In this document: positions 1-11,059 of the stretch, piece after piece | How positions within the stretch are numbered: the first letter of the stretch is position 1 | How the letters are laid out: every line of letters begins with the position of its first letter | Made by a program: the position numbers and the translations under genes | Notes under the pieces: generated by a model | The model's input: only the letters and a program-made list of their open reading frames with translations | Databases searched by the model: none | What the model was told of the DNA's origin: nothing | Assembly (NCBI GenBank): GCA_050084985.1 | Contig: JBITNC010000001.1 | Location: forward strand, 135,036,001 to 135,100,000 | DNA: 64,000 bases | Direction of reading: 5' to 3' | DNA from: Nageia nagi | Lineage: Eukaryota > Pinophyta

Positions 1-137
1 GCATCATACACCTAGAGTATTATTCATCCACCTTGAATTCTATTGATTTATTCACCAAACCCCTCCCAGAAGCTCAGTTCTATAAGATAAGGGATGCTAT
101 CAGGTTGAATTTTCCCTCAAGGGGGAGTGACGTTTGA
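1..137 (+). pseudogene. Ty1/copia pol, C-terminal end of RNase H (partial)
   Basis: The tail of a copia polyprotein enters from the left edge. From about base 40 one frame reads the copia C-terminal signature DLFTKPLPEAQFYKI and continues to a stop at 135-137. A polypurine tract (119-127, AAGGGGGAG) follows at once, and the stop falls a few bases inside the LTR, as is common in plant copia elements. The frame shifts before base 40. RNase H would remove the RNA template during reverse transcription in the virus-like particle. Only the extreme C-terminus is inside the window, so whether the rest of the element survives cannot be judged. Confidence 0.8.
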
Positions 138-1380
138 ATTCTTGTGTTGAATTCATGTTTGTGATGACAACTTCACCCGTAAGAGTATTTTGTGTTGTAT
201 AGTGTTGATCTAGGAAATGAACCATTGAACTAAAATATCTAGGAATAAATACCATATAACATACCAATGACCATTATGATCAATTGACCATCTTTCTACT
301 ATGATTGACAATCCTGGTAGACACCCAAAAATAAAATATTCATACTCCACATGTGTACAATTAATCAATCATTCATATCATCTCTCAACCATATCATCAA
401 TACCTTATTACACTTGAAAACCATCCAATCATGTCAGAAATGCTACTTCGATCTACTTGGAAAACATTTTACCACATCATCCATAATTTATATGGTGTTA
501 ATAATAAACAACAACAAAGTTAATACTTGACATCTATCCTTTGCACCTAACATTATAGGTCTTCACTATTGGCACTCCATACAAACAACTGATAATATAT
601 CTACATTTATCATCATTTTATATGGTAACCTTTGGTAGCATGTCCTCATATTCTCCTTTGACATTGTGACTTTGCATCATTGAAAATAATTTATGTTGAA
701 TAACTTGTTCACCTTTGGAATTATGACAACAAACAATCTCCTTTGATAATAATGTCAACACCATAGGTCAACAATCTCCCCCTTTGGCATTATTATCAAA
801 ACTCTAGTCATGTTCTTCTCCTCTTTTTTATGAATAATAGCAAAGGCAATCATAAGAGCACATAAACACTTCAACATCTTCCATCAAAAAATCATATTCA
901 ATATAAATCCTTTAGTAGAAATAAGGGCAACTTGAGCACAGAGTCAAAATGAAATTGAAGTAAACTAAAATTGAAATATACTCTATAACATCATCAATAT
1001 CTATATAACTCCATGTAAGAAACAACATATAATGCATTTTAAATTCTCCCATTAGTATATTCAACATGATCATACTAATATCCATAACATCAACATTGTC
1101 CCTTTTAATGGTGTGGAAGTGTGACCACTTCCAACTTCTGCTAGCCTTGTCCAGATTTACTCAAATAGCCAATGAAATAGGTATCCTCTTTTTCTTTATT
1201 TATCCAAACTTTCTCGTGCTTGGGTTTGAGTCTATTAACTATCTTCTATTCTTAAACATTTTGATGAGAGTGAGCACTATCCTTTGAGGATTTTCTTATT
1301 TGTACTTTTGATGTATAATTATTCTTCATCTTTTGATGCACCTCATTATTTCTACCTTATCTTTATAGGAAGCATAATGT
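128..1380 (+). mobile_element. Copia 3' LTR and adjoining undetermined sequence
   Basis: The left boundary is placed where TG follows the polypurine tract at 128. The stretch is non-coding and contains a phrase near 766-790 (CAATCTCCCCCTTTGGCATT) that I associate with plant copia LTRs. The right end of the LTR is not resolved: no TG...CA pair with a target duplication was found, and the sequence passes into gypsy A at about 1.38 kb. A 73-codon open frame at 1066-1287 resembles nothing and is taken as chance. Confidence 0.45.
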
Positions 1381-2009
1381 AGTGGAAAATTCATTAGTAG
1401 TGGTCACAAGCACTTTCCAACCAATGGGAGATAATAAGGTGAATGTTTTTAAAATCTAGATGTTATATACGCTCATTGAGCAAGACAACATAGAGGCTAT
1501 TTAGGTGTTTGATGATGATAGACATATCAAGAATTTTATGGCCAGTGAGAGGGACTTTACCTCCCAATAGGTTGAGGAAGAATTAAAGTATCCAAATAAT
1601 GGTGATTGGCCATTAGAAGATGATGAGTACATAGATGGTTTCCTCTAGATAAAGACCAACAAGCTTGCTAAAGGGATCATAGAGTTGGAGAGACTATTAA
1701 ACCAAGATGTCATCTAGGAAAATAGACCCAAAGAATATATTAACACAAAAGAGATGAAGAAAATCAATCTAGGGATAGAACAAGATCCCAAGTATATCCT
1801 TCTTAGGAAATCTTGCATAGGTAGATTGAGAGAAGAAATAATAAAAGCCCATTGAGATTACATTAAAATGATAACCTGGAACTATGATCAATTAAAAATA
1901 TACAATATAAGAATAATCAATCATAATATACCTATGAAACCAAGAAAAAAATCCCTTAGGTAGAAACAAAGAGTCCTAAACCCTTTGTTAGAGCCCATTG
2001 TATTTCAAT

Positions 2010-2560
2010 AATTCATAAGTTAGTCTAATCAAGGATTATCTTTCCAGTTAGGCACTCAACTTGGGTGGCCAATGTAGTCTCGATTAAGAAGAAATAAGGG
2101 TATGCATTAACTTCAAACATTATAATCATGCCTCAAAGAAGGATAACTATTCGTTACCATCCTTGGATGAAGTTATTTAGATGGTTAATGAATCACAAAT
2201 GATGTCATTTTTAGATGGCTACTCTGGGTATAATCAAGTCCTAATGGATAAGAGGGACCGATTGAAGACCACCTTTACCACCAAATGGGGAAAATTTTAT
2301 TACAAATGTATGCCATTTGGAATGATAAATGTCTAAGCCACTTCAAAGAGTTATGGACTTTACTTACAAGGGTCTAGTGGGAAAAAATATCATCATATAT
2401 ATAAATGACCTTTCTTTTTACTCCAAAGATATGAATGACCATGCTTGCATTATGAGGAAGATATTCCAAAGATGTAGGGAATTAAAGATTTCTCTAAACC
2501 CAAAAAAGTGTATCTTTTAGGTCACTAAAGGCATACTATTTAGTCATGTCATCTTAGAGA
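2010..2560 (+). pseudogene. Gypsy A reverse transcriptase (broken)
   Basis: Broken RNA-dependent DNA polymerase. Frames around 2090-2330 read NYSLPSLDEVI and SFLDGYSGYNQV, the conserved RT segments before the catalytic box. The open frame 2329-2520 carries the catalytic region as IIIYINDLSFYSK, where plant gypsy elements usually have YLDD; the second position of the Asp-Asp pair is kept but the first is Asn. It continues into ISLNPKKCIF, the usual end of the RT palm. Several in-frame stops and at least one frame change around 2325 make it non-functional. Confidence 0.85.
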
Positions 2561-2639
2561 AGGGAATCTCCATTGATATGAAAAGAGTAGAATATATTGA
2601 GAAGATCCCTTATCCAAGAAGCTTAGGTATTTTATATGG

Positions 2640-3200
2640 AATATCAACTTTATCCATAAGTTCATCTCAGGTTATGCTAAATTTGTGAAACCCCTCATTG
2701 AGATGATGAAGAAATATGCAAAGATAAAAGGGACTAATGAAGCAAAGAGGGCCTTTCACAATATTAAGGAGGCCATATCCAGGGTACTAGTCCTCACAAG
2801 ACATGACTATAAAAAGTCTTTCTACTTGTACTCCTTCACTTCAAAGCATTTTGTGGTAGGGATCTTTACCCAAAAGGATGAAGACGATAAAGAGAACCCT
2901 ATTGCTTTCATGGATGCTCCTTTAAGAGATGTCATTTTGAGATATCCCATTTTGGATAAATAAGCCTATGCCTTAGTGATAGCAATCAAGAAGTTTTATC
3001 ACTACATATTGTGTAGTGAGGTAAATGCTATTAAGCCCAACCTAGTTGTTAAGAACTTGATAGCCCAATAGGAATTGACCATCCAAAGAGGTACTTGGGT
3101 CTCTACTCTCTAGGAGTTTGATCTATCTATCTAGAATATGAGGATTGTTAGAGGTCAAGGGCTTACTAAGACATTAGCATATTTCTAAAATAGTATAGCA
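2640..3200 (+). pseudogene. Gypsy A RNase H region (broken)
   Basis: Follows RT directly. The frame 2685-2963 begins with the RT-RNase H connection (phrases KPLIEMMKKYA and EAKRAFHNIKEAI) and runs to FYLYSFTSKHFVVGIFTQ, which matches the start of the gypsy RNase H-like domain. It continues through DVILRYPILDK to a stop at 2961-2963, then further similarity with stops (YALVIAIKKF near 2970). RNase H would degrade the RNA strand of the hybrid. Inactive because of stops. Confidence 0.75.
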
Positions 3201-3359
3201 CCAAGGTCACCCAATGAGTTTTTGAATTCTTCTTCTCAAGTTTGTCAATATGCTATTTCACCAAATTCCTGATATAAATATATTACACCTTAGATCACTT
3301 ATAATGTATACCCTCCAAATTTTGTTTCAGCCCATAAAAGAGGCTTGAGGTACAAAGCA

Positions 3360-3631
3360 ACAAAGTTCATGTTGAGAGATAGGGTTATTTAGTGAAAAAA
3401 TTATCAATATATTTATTTGAGGTGCTTAGAAAAGGAAGAGACTTATAAAGTCCTCAAATAATTCCATAACAAAGAATGTGGAATAGGCCACGCACTAGGG
3501 AATGCTCTAGCACATCAAATACTCTGTGTTGGATATTACAGGCCTTTCCTCTTCTAAGATGCTCATCAGTATGCTAAGATTTATCACAATTGCCAAACCA
3601 CAGTAAGAAGGAAATAATTTTCAAGCATGCA
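3360..3631 (+). pseudogene. Gypsy A integrase N-terminal zinc finger (interrupted)
   Basis: A reading of about 3440-3610 gives a His-His-Cys-Cys-like arrangement with phrases GHALGNALAHQI, VGYYRPFLF and DAHQYAKIYHNCQ, typical of the integrase zinc-binding domain of plant gypsy elements. At 3631 the sequence stops at the end of element B. The next residues of this integrase are found at 9798 on the far side of B. Confidence 0.75.
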
Positions 3632-4649
3632 TGCAATGTATCTTTCTAGGTTTTATCCAATTTAGCATTCAATTCCACACTTAACCATGAATTAGGGCAT
3701 CAAAGAACAAGCTCAATAACTATCTAAATCATGTGCTCAAATTGGAATATAACAATAGTAGCTAGAAATAGAACATGAGATTATGATCAAAACTAGGGCA
3801 AAGATTAGATCTATAACATAACAAAAATATAGTTCCCAAAGTACTCAATTCACATACATTCCCATGCATAAAGAAGATAAACACATAACAAAAATATATA
3901 GCAACATTCAACCACATTCAAGATGCAATATGAGAGTTGATATCATCAAAAATGAACCAAGAATAAGTATAGGGCTGTTACAATCCTATTACAAGTTCTA
4001 AGGCAATGCCCAAGACTCAAAATATGCCAAATATGAACTTAAAGGTGGTGCACACTATTCCCAAGTTCTCCCAAGTGATGTGTAAGGTATCTCAAAGCCC
4101 CAAAAGGATGGCACAAGTATCTAAGATCCTCCAAATATGCAATGCTAGTCTCCAAGGTCTCCAAGAGAGTGATGGGAGCCTTCTTGAAGTCTTGAAATGT
4201 ATAAAATTATGAATAAGCCTCTTCTAGGCTAGGGAGTAGTCATAAGCCCTAGAAGGTGGAGAACAAAAGCATCCTTAAGCTCTGAATGATCAAATATTGA
4301 ATGCAAAAGATGATATATTCAAATGACCAAATGCCTTACCTTTATAACATTCCAAAATTATCATTATTCCCTCCTAGGTTGGCTGACTTGTCAAGGAGTA
4401 ATAATTAATTATTAAATGTGCATTAAGTATCCCCTTCATGGTTGACTTGGTTAAGGAGGATCTTGCATATTAAATGGTCCTTTTGCTTTAGCCAAATTAA
4501 CACCAAATATGCCCTTAATTTGGGAGCATGCCTCTTAGGAAAAAATATAAGTTAAATAATAATAAATTACTCCTAAGCTAAGTGCTAAAAATCACAATGA
4601 ATAGGAATAAGGGGGAGATGTCTTAATGTCCCAAATTAGGGATATTACA
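3632..4649 (-). repeat. 3' LTR of element B
   Basis: Direct partner of 8780-9797. It begins (plus strand) TGCAATGTATC and ends GGGATATTACA. It adjoins gypsy A integrase on the left and the polypurine tract on the right. An open frame inside it (4006-4212) is accidental. Confidence 0.92.
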
Positions 4650-4665
4650 TGTCCACCCTCTTCAA
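4650..4665 (-). other. Polypurine tract of element B
   Basis: On the minus strand this reads TTGAAGAGGGTGGACA and lies immediately before the 3' LTR, the position from which plus-strand DNA synthesis is primed. The form matches the GAGGTGGACA-like tracts of plant gypsy elements. Confidence 0.75.
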
Positions 4666-6140
4666 ATTGCTTGCCGTCAAGCAATTCTAAATGCATCACA
4701 AAATGATGCTTGTTTCTTTGCCTTGTATTCAAGATTTCCAAGTGATGCTTGATCCCATAGTGGTTCTTTTAATGTGCCAACAATCTATTCAAGTAATCTT
4801 CAAAAATAGTCCTTTTATGATGTCAAGAGTATGCAATCATGGAGGTAGTTTACCCAAAATGTAGTAGCAAGATGCATTGTTGATGATGTATAGCTATCTA
4901 ACCTCCAATCCTGTATCATGTACCAAACTTGATCACAAAGCTTTGCTATCCCAAAAAAGTAGGAAATCATAGTTGTTGCATAAGTGTAGATGTGGTTCAA
5001 ATTCTTGCCAAGTGCACCTTATTTACTTGATCTTATTGCTATGTATTTAGTGCTCATTGAATTGAACTTGATAGGGTTTTTACCAACCAAGATAATGTGC
5101 AAATAAATCAATAGTGGACTAATTTTTGAGTCCACAAACTCTATTTGTCTAACCATAGCAATCTTCAAATTAATCTTCAAGGCTGAGCTATACTTATCAA
5201 GGTTAGAGAAATAATTGTAATATTGTACTTCATTTGGCAACATCAAGATTTATACATGCTTCTTGAGTACCATTGGGTGGATTCCTTATTACTATTTTCC
5301 CCTTATATGAATATATCGGAGAATAACAAATAATGTAGTTGTATGGTTTTTCAATGTTAGGTTGAGAGATGGTGTGTTTTGCTACCCCAATTTTAAGTGT
5401 GTGTATACCATAATATTATCTTTTACCTTTGAAGATATGCTAGATGGTGTGTTGCTATTGTAAGAGCAAAAAACACTATCATACTTTCTTAAAAACACCA
5501 TATCTTGTTGTCCCAAATTTTAGCATATGTTACCCTCAATTGTAACCTTTGTAGATGTGATTAGCACTTCTTCAATGGCCACCAAGTTCCTGAGACTATC
5601 ATTAAAATTTGAGGTGATGTATTGGCTATCCTTTAACATTGTAAATGGTTCTTGGTTTTCTTTCATGATGCAATCATTGCTACAATTTGTAGGTATATTG
5701 TTGACCCTTTTTCTTATGGTTTTAAGTGATATTTTGGCAATGTTCTTCAACTTGATGCATATTAAACTAAGCATGTATTCAAGGGATGAAATGTGCTCCA
5801 CAACCTATCATAAAGTTCAACTATATGGCTTCTCCATGTATTACAAGAGTTAAGAATATTTCTTGCTATCCAAGGCTTCCCATGGACTTATCCAAACTAA
5901 GATGATTGTTGTACAAAGAAATGTAGATATAAGGATTGATTTTTGCTAACAATGACTACCTTGTAGTGTTATTGCCAAAGCTATGTTTGACACCCATAAG
6001 ATGCCTTGCTTGTTGGGTACAAAATGTGGGAGAATACTTAAAGGATGTAACCATGTCTTTTCCCTTCTTTAACCAAGGTTGTCATCTCCTAAAATTGAGT
6101 GTGCCATTGTGAAACTTGATTGGAAAAGTATCATGGATGA
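4666..6140 (-). pseudogene. Element B region downstream of protease, unrecognised
   Basis: Lies where RT, RNase H and integrase would be in an autonomous gypsy element. Short open frames remain (for example 5520-5801, 93 codons; 5019-5246, 75 codons), but none shows a YxDD box, an RNase H start, an integrase zinc finger or a chromodomain. It could be a decayed extra ORF, a captured sequence or unrelated sequence that replaced pol. Its function is unknown. Confidence 0.4.
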
Positions 6141-6149
6141 TGGGAAAAT

Positions 6150-6610
6150 TTTTTCTTGGGAGGTCTTCATTGGTTTTTTCCAAACTATTCAAAGCTATCA
6201 ATGGATGTATAGGATGGATGCCTTTCAATGTGATCTCTTCTCCTTGTTCAAATAAGCTCATTTTTTATTTTTGGTATTTGAAGGTGATATATCCTAATTT
6301 ATATAACCATTGGAATCCCAAGATAATATGGGTTGAGTAACCCATGGGGTAGATGTAGAAATCTTCTATGATTGTTTAGTTTCCAATGGTCAACTTAAGA
6401 TCCCTAACCATCCATTTCATATAGTTTGATATCTCCTAGCATTGATGAATCCAAATTATTGAGTTTCAACTCTCTCTAAGTTTATTCTTAGGAAAAATGC
6501 TTCATTAATGTAGTTATTGGTGTCTCTATTTTCTACTAGGGTAAGAATGGACTCTCCCATAAGATACACCTCTAATTTGAGAGTGGGGTATTTGAAAGGT
6601 TTTATCAAAG
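6150..6610 (-). pseudogene. Element B second retropepsin-like domain
   Basis: Read from right to left on the minus strand: LKLEVYLMGESIL, then a degenerate active-site segment ENRDTNNYINEAF (the expected Asp-Ser/Gly-Gly is lost), then DLKLTIGN, HIILGFQWLYKLGYITF and GEEITLKGIHPIHPL. This is the order seen in plant gypsy retropepsins: flap strand, active site, then the ILG-x-QWL segment. It is a second copy, about 400 bases downstream of a similar domain at 7020-7370. Frame changes and stops make it inactive. The paired arrangement is unusual; it might also come from a rearrangement between two elements. Confidence 0.6.
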
Positions 6611-7019
6611 GTTTGATGAGTTATCTAAGGTTCTTTTTTATTTTCTTATTGGATGAATGAGGGATGTATCTTTAGGCTAATAGTTTCCCATAAATGTGAG
6701 GTCTAGTTGACATACTAGGCTTTTTAGAGAATGCTTGGTGGAGTTTTAGCATTTCTAGATAAGATGAGGGACTAATTCTATTTTCAAGAATTGAAGAATG
6801 TGAGATGAACTAAAAGTGAATGGTGTGACATGTGTAACTTTTATTAGATTCCTTTGGGTGCTAAAGTCCAATTTTTATTCCAGTGGTCTTCTTTTATCTT
6901 CTTGTGGTCCCATGCTTGAGGTGGTTCCTTCCTTTGTACTTGATGTGGTTGTCTTCAATATTTTAATGCAAGCATTTTGGTTCTTTTCCTCTTTTATGCA
7001 TTGAAGTGTGATTTCATGA
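6611..7019 (-). other. Element B spacer between the two retropepsin-like domains
   Basis: About 400 bases without a recognisable domain. Short frames on either strand (for example 6816-7004 plus) do not resemble known proteins. Its position suggests a linker or the N-terminal part of the second protease copy. Confidence 0.4.
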
Positions 7020-7440
7020 CCTCCACTTTTGAACTTGAATTACAAAGTTGAGTGGTTGGTGGTGTAGTCTCCAAAGGATACTAACAATTGTACCCCCAGG
7101 TAAACATGAGGTGAATATTACAAAGGGAAGATGAAGAATCCATCTTCAATAGTGTAGTCCTTCAAACTAACCTTCACCTTGGGTACAAAGTTTTTTTCAA
7201 GGTGTGATGTTTCCATTTCCAAGTATCACATCAAAACCCAAAAATGGTTCGATATTCATATTCTTAGTGGTGGCTAGCTTCTCATTGACAAAGTTATGGG
7301 TAGCACCTCCATCTATAAAAACTATAACTTTCTCTCCCAAAACTTATCCAAGTACTTTGATAGTAAATTATTGATTCATGCCACTTAATGTAGCTAGTGT
7401 TCTTCCTTTTGAAGTCATTAGTGGATTAGGATTTGTATAT
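7020..7440 (-). pseudogene. Element B first retropepsin (aspartic protease)
   Basis: At 7285-7330 the minus strand reads VIVFIDGGATHNFVNE, the active-site motif of plant gypsy retropepsins with the catalytic Asp kept (DGGAT in place of DSGAT). It is followed by GFDVILGNGN and, after a frame change, KVKVSLKDYTIEDGFF and HVYLGVQLL, the flap and C-terminal segments. The protease would cut the Gag-Pol precursor inside the particle. It lies directly downstream of gag, as expected for an LTR element. Stops and at least one frameshift disable it. Confidence 0.8.
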
Positions 7441-7445
7441 GGTCC

Positions 7446-8325
7446 TTAGATGTTCATGGTTCTATAAAATGACTTATTCTCATCATATTCATTATTAGCT
7501 TCATGTTCTTCATCAGATAATCCTCCTTTGGATAAGACCTTAATGTAATGTATTTCACCTTTACCAAGAAAATGGTGAATCAATGTGCAAGGTTGCTTGC
7601 AATTAAAACATAGATTCTTCCTCCTTAGTGTGTTTCTTTCATTCCTCTCATCCTTGGTTCTTATTATGTATGTAATGGGAGGAAAAAGAGTTCCCTTTCC
7701 ACTTGGTGATTCTCTTCTTAGTGGTGAAGTATCCTTCTTGAATGGTGCCCCCATGCTATGTATATGTTTAGTTGACACTTGCTTGGTTCTTGGTAGAGTA
7801 GAGTCTTCAAGAGTAAGAGCCCTCTTGATTGCATCTTGTAGAGTAGGAGGGTAAAAAGCTTTGACCAAACCCTTTAATGGCTCTCTAATTCCTTCCATAA
7901 AGAGAAAAGCTATCTTCTTGCTTGATACATCTAAAACCATAATCAAAATTCTTTGAAACTCCACAACATGGTTGCCCATAGAGGTGACTTGGTGAAGTGT
8001 ATCCATCTCCCTAAAGTATTCTTCTTTCATCCTTTCTTTCAAACTTGTTAAGAACTCTTTGGCAAAATTCTTCAAATTTGACAACCTTGTCATGTCCCAA
8101 TGTGGTGAATACATTGTGCCACCACTCATATACTATGCCATGAAGGTGAAGGGAGACAAATCTGATCGCATTTGTTTCTCTCATAGAGTAGAGTATGAAG
8201 TATATTTGAAGATTTTGTAACCAAGCCCTAGGTGTAGGGGTGTTACAATCAAACATTGGTACTTGCATCTTTTGAAGGTGTTTCTTATCATGATAGTTAC
8301 TTCCCTTCCCTATATTCTTTCCCAT
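7446..8325 (-). pseudogene. Element B gag (capsid and degenerate zinc knuckle)
   Basis: Two overlapping minus-strand frames, 8325-8011 (104 codons) and 8129-7446 (227 codons), together cover a retrotransposon gag. The first holds WLQNLQIYF and VYEWWHNVF followed by FEEFCQRVLNKF, typical of plant gypsy capsid; the second continues with EEYFREMDTLHQVTSM, FMEGIREPLKGLVKAF and PPTLQDAIKRAL. A small indel near 8015-8035 shifts the frame between them. Near the C-terminus CFNCKQPCTLIHHF is a zinc knuckle whose last Cys is replaced, followed by GKGEIHYIKVLS. Gag would form the particle that packages the RNA. This is the best-preserved coding stretch of the element. Confidence 0.88.
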
Positions 8326-8766
8326 GATGTTAAGAAAACTTTCAAATATAATTGTTCCATTGAATTTTACACTTCTACCTTGATATTGGGTGAAGTAGGT
8401 ATCAAGGCATTAGTTAGGATCATGGTTAGGATTTTCCTCTGCATCTTGTAAGAGCATAGGCATGGATAACTTGGGTAGAGATTGCCAAGTAGGGCACATG
8501 AATGCTTCACTCATTTGTTCCAATGTGGCTACCCTAGATGGGATTCATGATCCCTTTTATGGGGTTGGTGCAAGAGAATCCATCTTGTTCACAAATTGAG
8601 ATAGTAACTCTACCATGGTTACCAACTATTGTGATGAATCAACCTCCTTTAGTATGTTAATTTTTGATTCACTTCCACTCTCCATCTCTAAGGAATCCTT
8701 ATTTCTTCTTGTGTAGTATTAATGCTTTGGCATGTAGGGAGTCATCATAGGTTGGTAGGACTTTGA

Positions 8767-8779
8767 GCTTTGATACCAA
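8767..8779 (-). other. Primer-binding site of element B (initiator tRNA-Met type)
   Basis: On the minus strand the bases directly after the 5' LTR read TTGGTATCAAAGCTC, close to the TGGTATCAGAGC complement of the initiator tRNA-Met 3' end. This fixes the orientation of the element. Confidence 0.88.
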
Positions 8780-9797
8780 TGTAATGTATCTTTATAGGTT
8801 TTATCTAATTTAGCATTCAATTCCACACTTAACCATGAATTAGGGAATAAAATAACAAACTCAATAACCATCCAAATCATGTGTTCAAACTGGAATATAA
8901 CAATAGTAGCTAGAAGCTCATAGGACATGTGATTATGATCAAAACTATGGCATAGTTTAGATATGTAACATAGCACAAATATAGCTTCCAAAGCACTCAA
9001 TTTGCATACATTCCCATGGATAAAGAAGATAGACACATAGAAAAATATATAGCAATATTTATTCATATTTGAGATGTAATATGAGAGATAAATCATCAAA
9101 AATAAACCAAGAATAAGTATAGGGCTATTACAAGCCTGTTACAAGTTCTAGGGAAAAGCCCAAGACTCCAAATATGCCAAATATGGACTCCAAGGTGGTA
9201 GGCACTATTCCCAAGTGCTCCCAAGTGATGTGTAAGGTCTCCAAATGCCCCACAAGGATCGCAAAAGTCTCCAAGAGCCTCCAAATATGAAATGCTAGTA
9301 TCCAAGGCCTCCAAGAGAGTGACATAAGCCTTATTAAAGTTTTCAAGTATATAGAAATGCAAATAAACCACTTCTAAGCTAGGGAGCAAACCTAAGCCCT
9401 AAAAGGTAGAGGAGGGAAGCATCCCTAAGATCTAAATGATCAAAGATCAAATGGAAAATATGATGTATTAAAATGACCAAATGCCTTACCTTTATAGCAT
9501 TCTTAAATTATCATTATTCCCTCCTAGGCTGGATGACTTGTCAAGGAGCAATAATTAATTATTAAATGTTCATTCAATCTCCCCTTCATGGTTGACTTGG
9601 TCAAGGAGGATCTTGCATATTAAATGATCCTTTTGCTTAACCAAATAAATAGCAAATATGCCCTTAACTTGGGTGCATGCCTCTTAGGCACAAATATAAA
9701 TTAAATAATAAAAAAATACTCCTAAACTAAGTGCTAAAGATCACAATGAATAGGAATGAGGGGGAGATGTTAAATATCCAAAATTAGGGATATTATA
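8780..9797 (-). repeat. 5' LTR of element B
   Basis: Direct partner of 3632-4649 and the same length. On the plus strand it starts TGTAATGTATC and ends GGGATATTATA; the inner end is next to the primer-binding site. Open frames inside (9096-9389 and 9128-9346) are accidental. Confidence 0.92.
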
Positions 9798-10030
9798 ATG
9801 CCCTTATAGGTAGTTCTTGAATCCAAGCCATTTGCCAAATAAGGATAGGGATTTGTGGGAGTAATCAAGCCTTCCTCATCCATGAAACACCATTTCATCC
9901 TAATTGTGATCAATTATTGTACTCAATTTGGCTTCCCATTTTCCATAGTTTGTGACATTGATCCTAGATTTAGCTCCCTAGAGACTATAGTTGGAACAGA
10001 CATTCTAGGTGATTATAATAAGATTATTTT
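9798..10030 (+). pseudogene. Gypsy A integrase core, resumed after element B
   Basis: Continues the integrase broken at 3631. Readings across several frames give LESKPFAK, then HHFILIVINYC and FGFPFSIVCDIDPRF, matching the catalytic-core start and the conserved segment around the second Asp of gypsy integrases. Part of the core between these segments is missing. No intact C-terminal domain or 3' LTR for element A was recognised downstream. Confidence 0.75.
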
Positions 10031-10639
10031 ATGAAATAGGTAAAAAATGAATTTATCAATCAACTGAGCTCAGGGATGAATCATCCTTCTCTTTTAAGAC
10101 TATAGTTGGAACAAATACTTTAGATGAATGTAATGTACCTAGAATTGGACTATAAAATAGGTGTCCTAATGGCTACTCAAATAGCCAATGAGAGTTCACT
10201 CACTATAATGAAATTAATGATGAAATTGAATGAGGTTTGATGTAGAGAGGCATTCCTTTTCCAAAGGTACATTCTAGCCCATGCTCAACAACAAAATGAG
10301 GTTCAATGTATCACATACTTCTTTGATGCTCCTTCTCTTGAAGGGCTTAGTAGGAGACATCAAGATGGGCCTGCACAACCACTACATCAGATGAGGAGAT
10401 GTATCTAGAGTACTTAGGTTCCATAATGGATGCAAAAAATCACATCCTTCTTTTCAACCACCAGTAGCTCCATATATGTACCCCATAATGATTAACATGA
10501 CCCCTCCCTAGATTAAAGAGTACTGCCATACTCTCCCCTTAGGAAGGCTCAATATGACCTCCCTTTGGATATACTATATTTGTATCTCCCCACTCGTAGG
10601 ATGTGGAATTTTATAAGATGATATTTTATTATGTTATCT
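10031..10639 (+). other. Unassigned, perhaps the 3' region of gypsy A
   Basis: No domain was recognised. It follows gypsy A integrase directly, so it may be a decayed C-terminal or post-pol region, but nothing proves this. Confidence 0.3.
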
Positions 10640-10775
10640 TTTATGTTTTAGGTTTTCTCTAGTTTTTGCTCAATTTGGGCTTTGTTGACTCTATGAGATG
10701 TATTGTACTTAATAGTCCCATTGATCGCTTTTGGTCACATGTGGAAATTAATATACTTTCTTTCTTTCAACACCC
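10640..10775 (+). repeat. SINE-like 3' tail, copy 1
   Basis: Shares with 11060-11190 the phrase TGTACTTRATAGTCCCATTG and a run ending in CTTTCTTTC. The same end, more loosely, occurs in the SINE at 33005-33160 (tagtcatcccat, then gacattaataaaatttcttt). No clear A or B box was seen in this copy. Confidence 0.4.
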
Positions 10776-11059
10776 TATAGGAAACTATCACATCACATCT
10801 TTTTTCCAAGCTTCCACCCCAAAGGGGTAACATAGGAGATGTTGGATCGATCCTTCCCTCCCCACATATCACACCAAGAGGCATCTTTAGAGCCTTCTAG
10901 CTTCATTGAGGACTCAACAAATCACATCATTCTTGTATTCCAACAATTACATCATAGGCATGGTTCTTAGAGACTAGTGTATTCACCAGAGAGGACCAAA
11001 ATGACACTCTTCAGGTTAAGGTTTATACCATCCTTTTATGGATCTATTTGTATTTGCTT

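Larger units (their letters stand above)
1385..3631 (+). mobile_element. Ty3/gypsy element A, left part (pre-RT to integrase zinc finger)
   Basis: A plus-strand gypsy pol with many stops. In order: a region upstream of RT (about 1400-2000), RT (about 2010-2560), RNase H (about 2640-3200) and the start of integrase (about 3360-3631). The left end abuts copia-derived sequence with no 5' LTR, gag or protease seen. The right end is exactly where element B inserts; the integrase frame resumes at 9798. RT resembles the plant gypsy type reading FLDGYSGYNQV. Confidence 0.85.
3632..9797 (-). mobile_element. Gypsy-type LTR element B, complete ends, nested in gypsy A
   Basis: Two direct repeats of 1018 bp bound a 4.1-kb interior. 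On the minus strand the order is 5' LTR (8780-9797), primer-binding site, gag, retropepsin 1, retropepsin 2, an unrecognised region, polypurine tract and 3' LTR (3632-4649). LTR ends on the minus strand are TGTAATATCC and ATACATTRCA. The flanks 3627-3631 (ATGCA) and 9798-9802 (ATGCC) form a one-mismatch 5-bp target duplication. The LTRs differ by roughly one base in ten over the first 250 bp by eye, so the insertion is old. No RT, RNase H or integrase motif was seen in the interior. Confidence 0.92.

Noticed and set aside
1066-1287. 73-codon frame with membrane-like composition
   Set aside because: Isolated, AT-driven composition, between copia LTR and gypsy A; no relative recognised.
5527-5853. 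108-codon hydrophobic plus-strand frame that looks like a membrane protein
   Set aside because: It is antisense to the element B interior; the hydrophobicity comes from T-rich complement of A-rich sequence.
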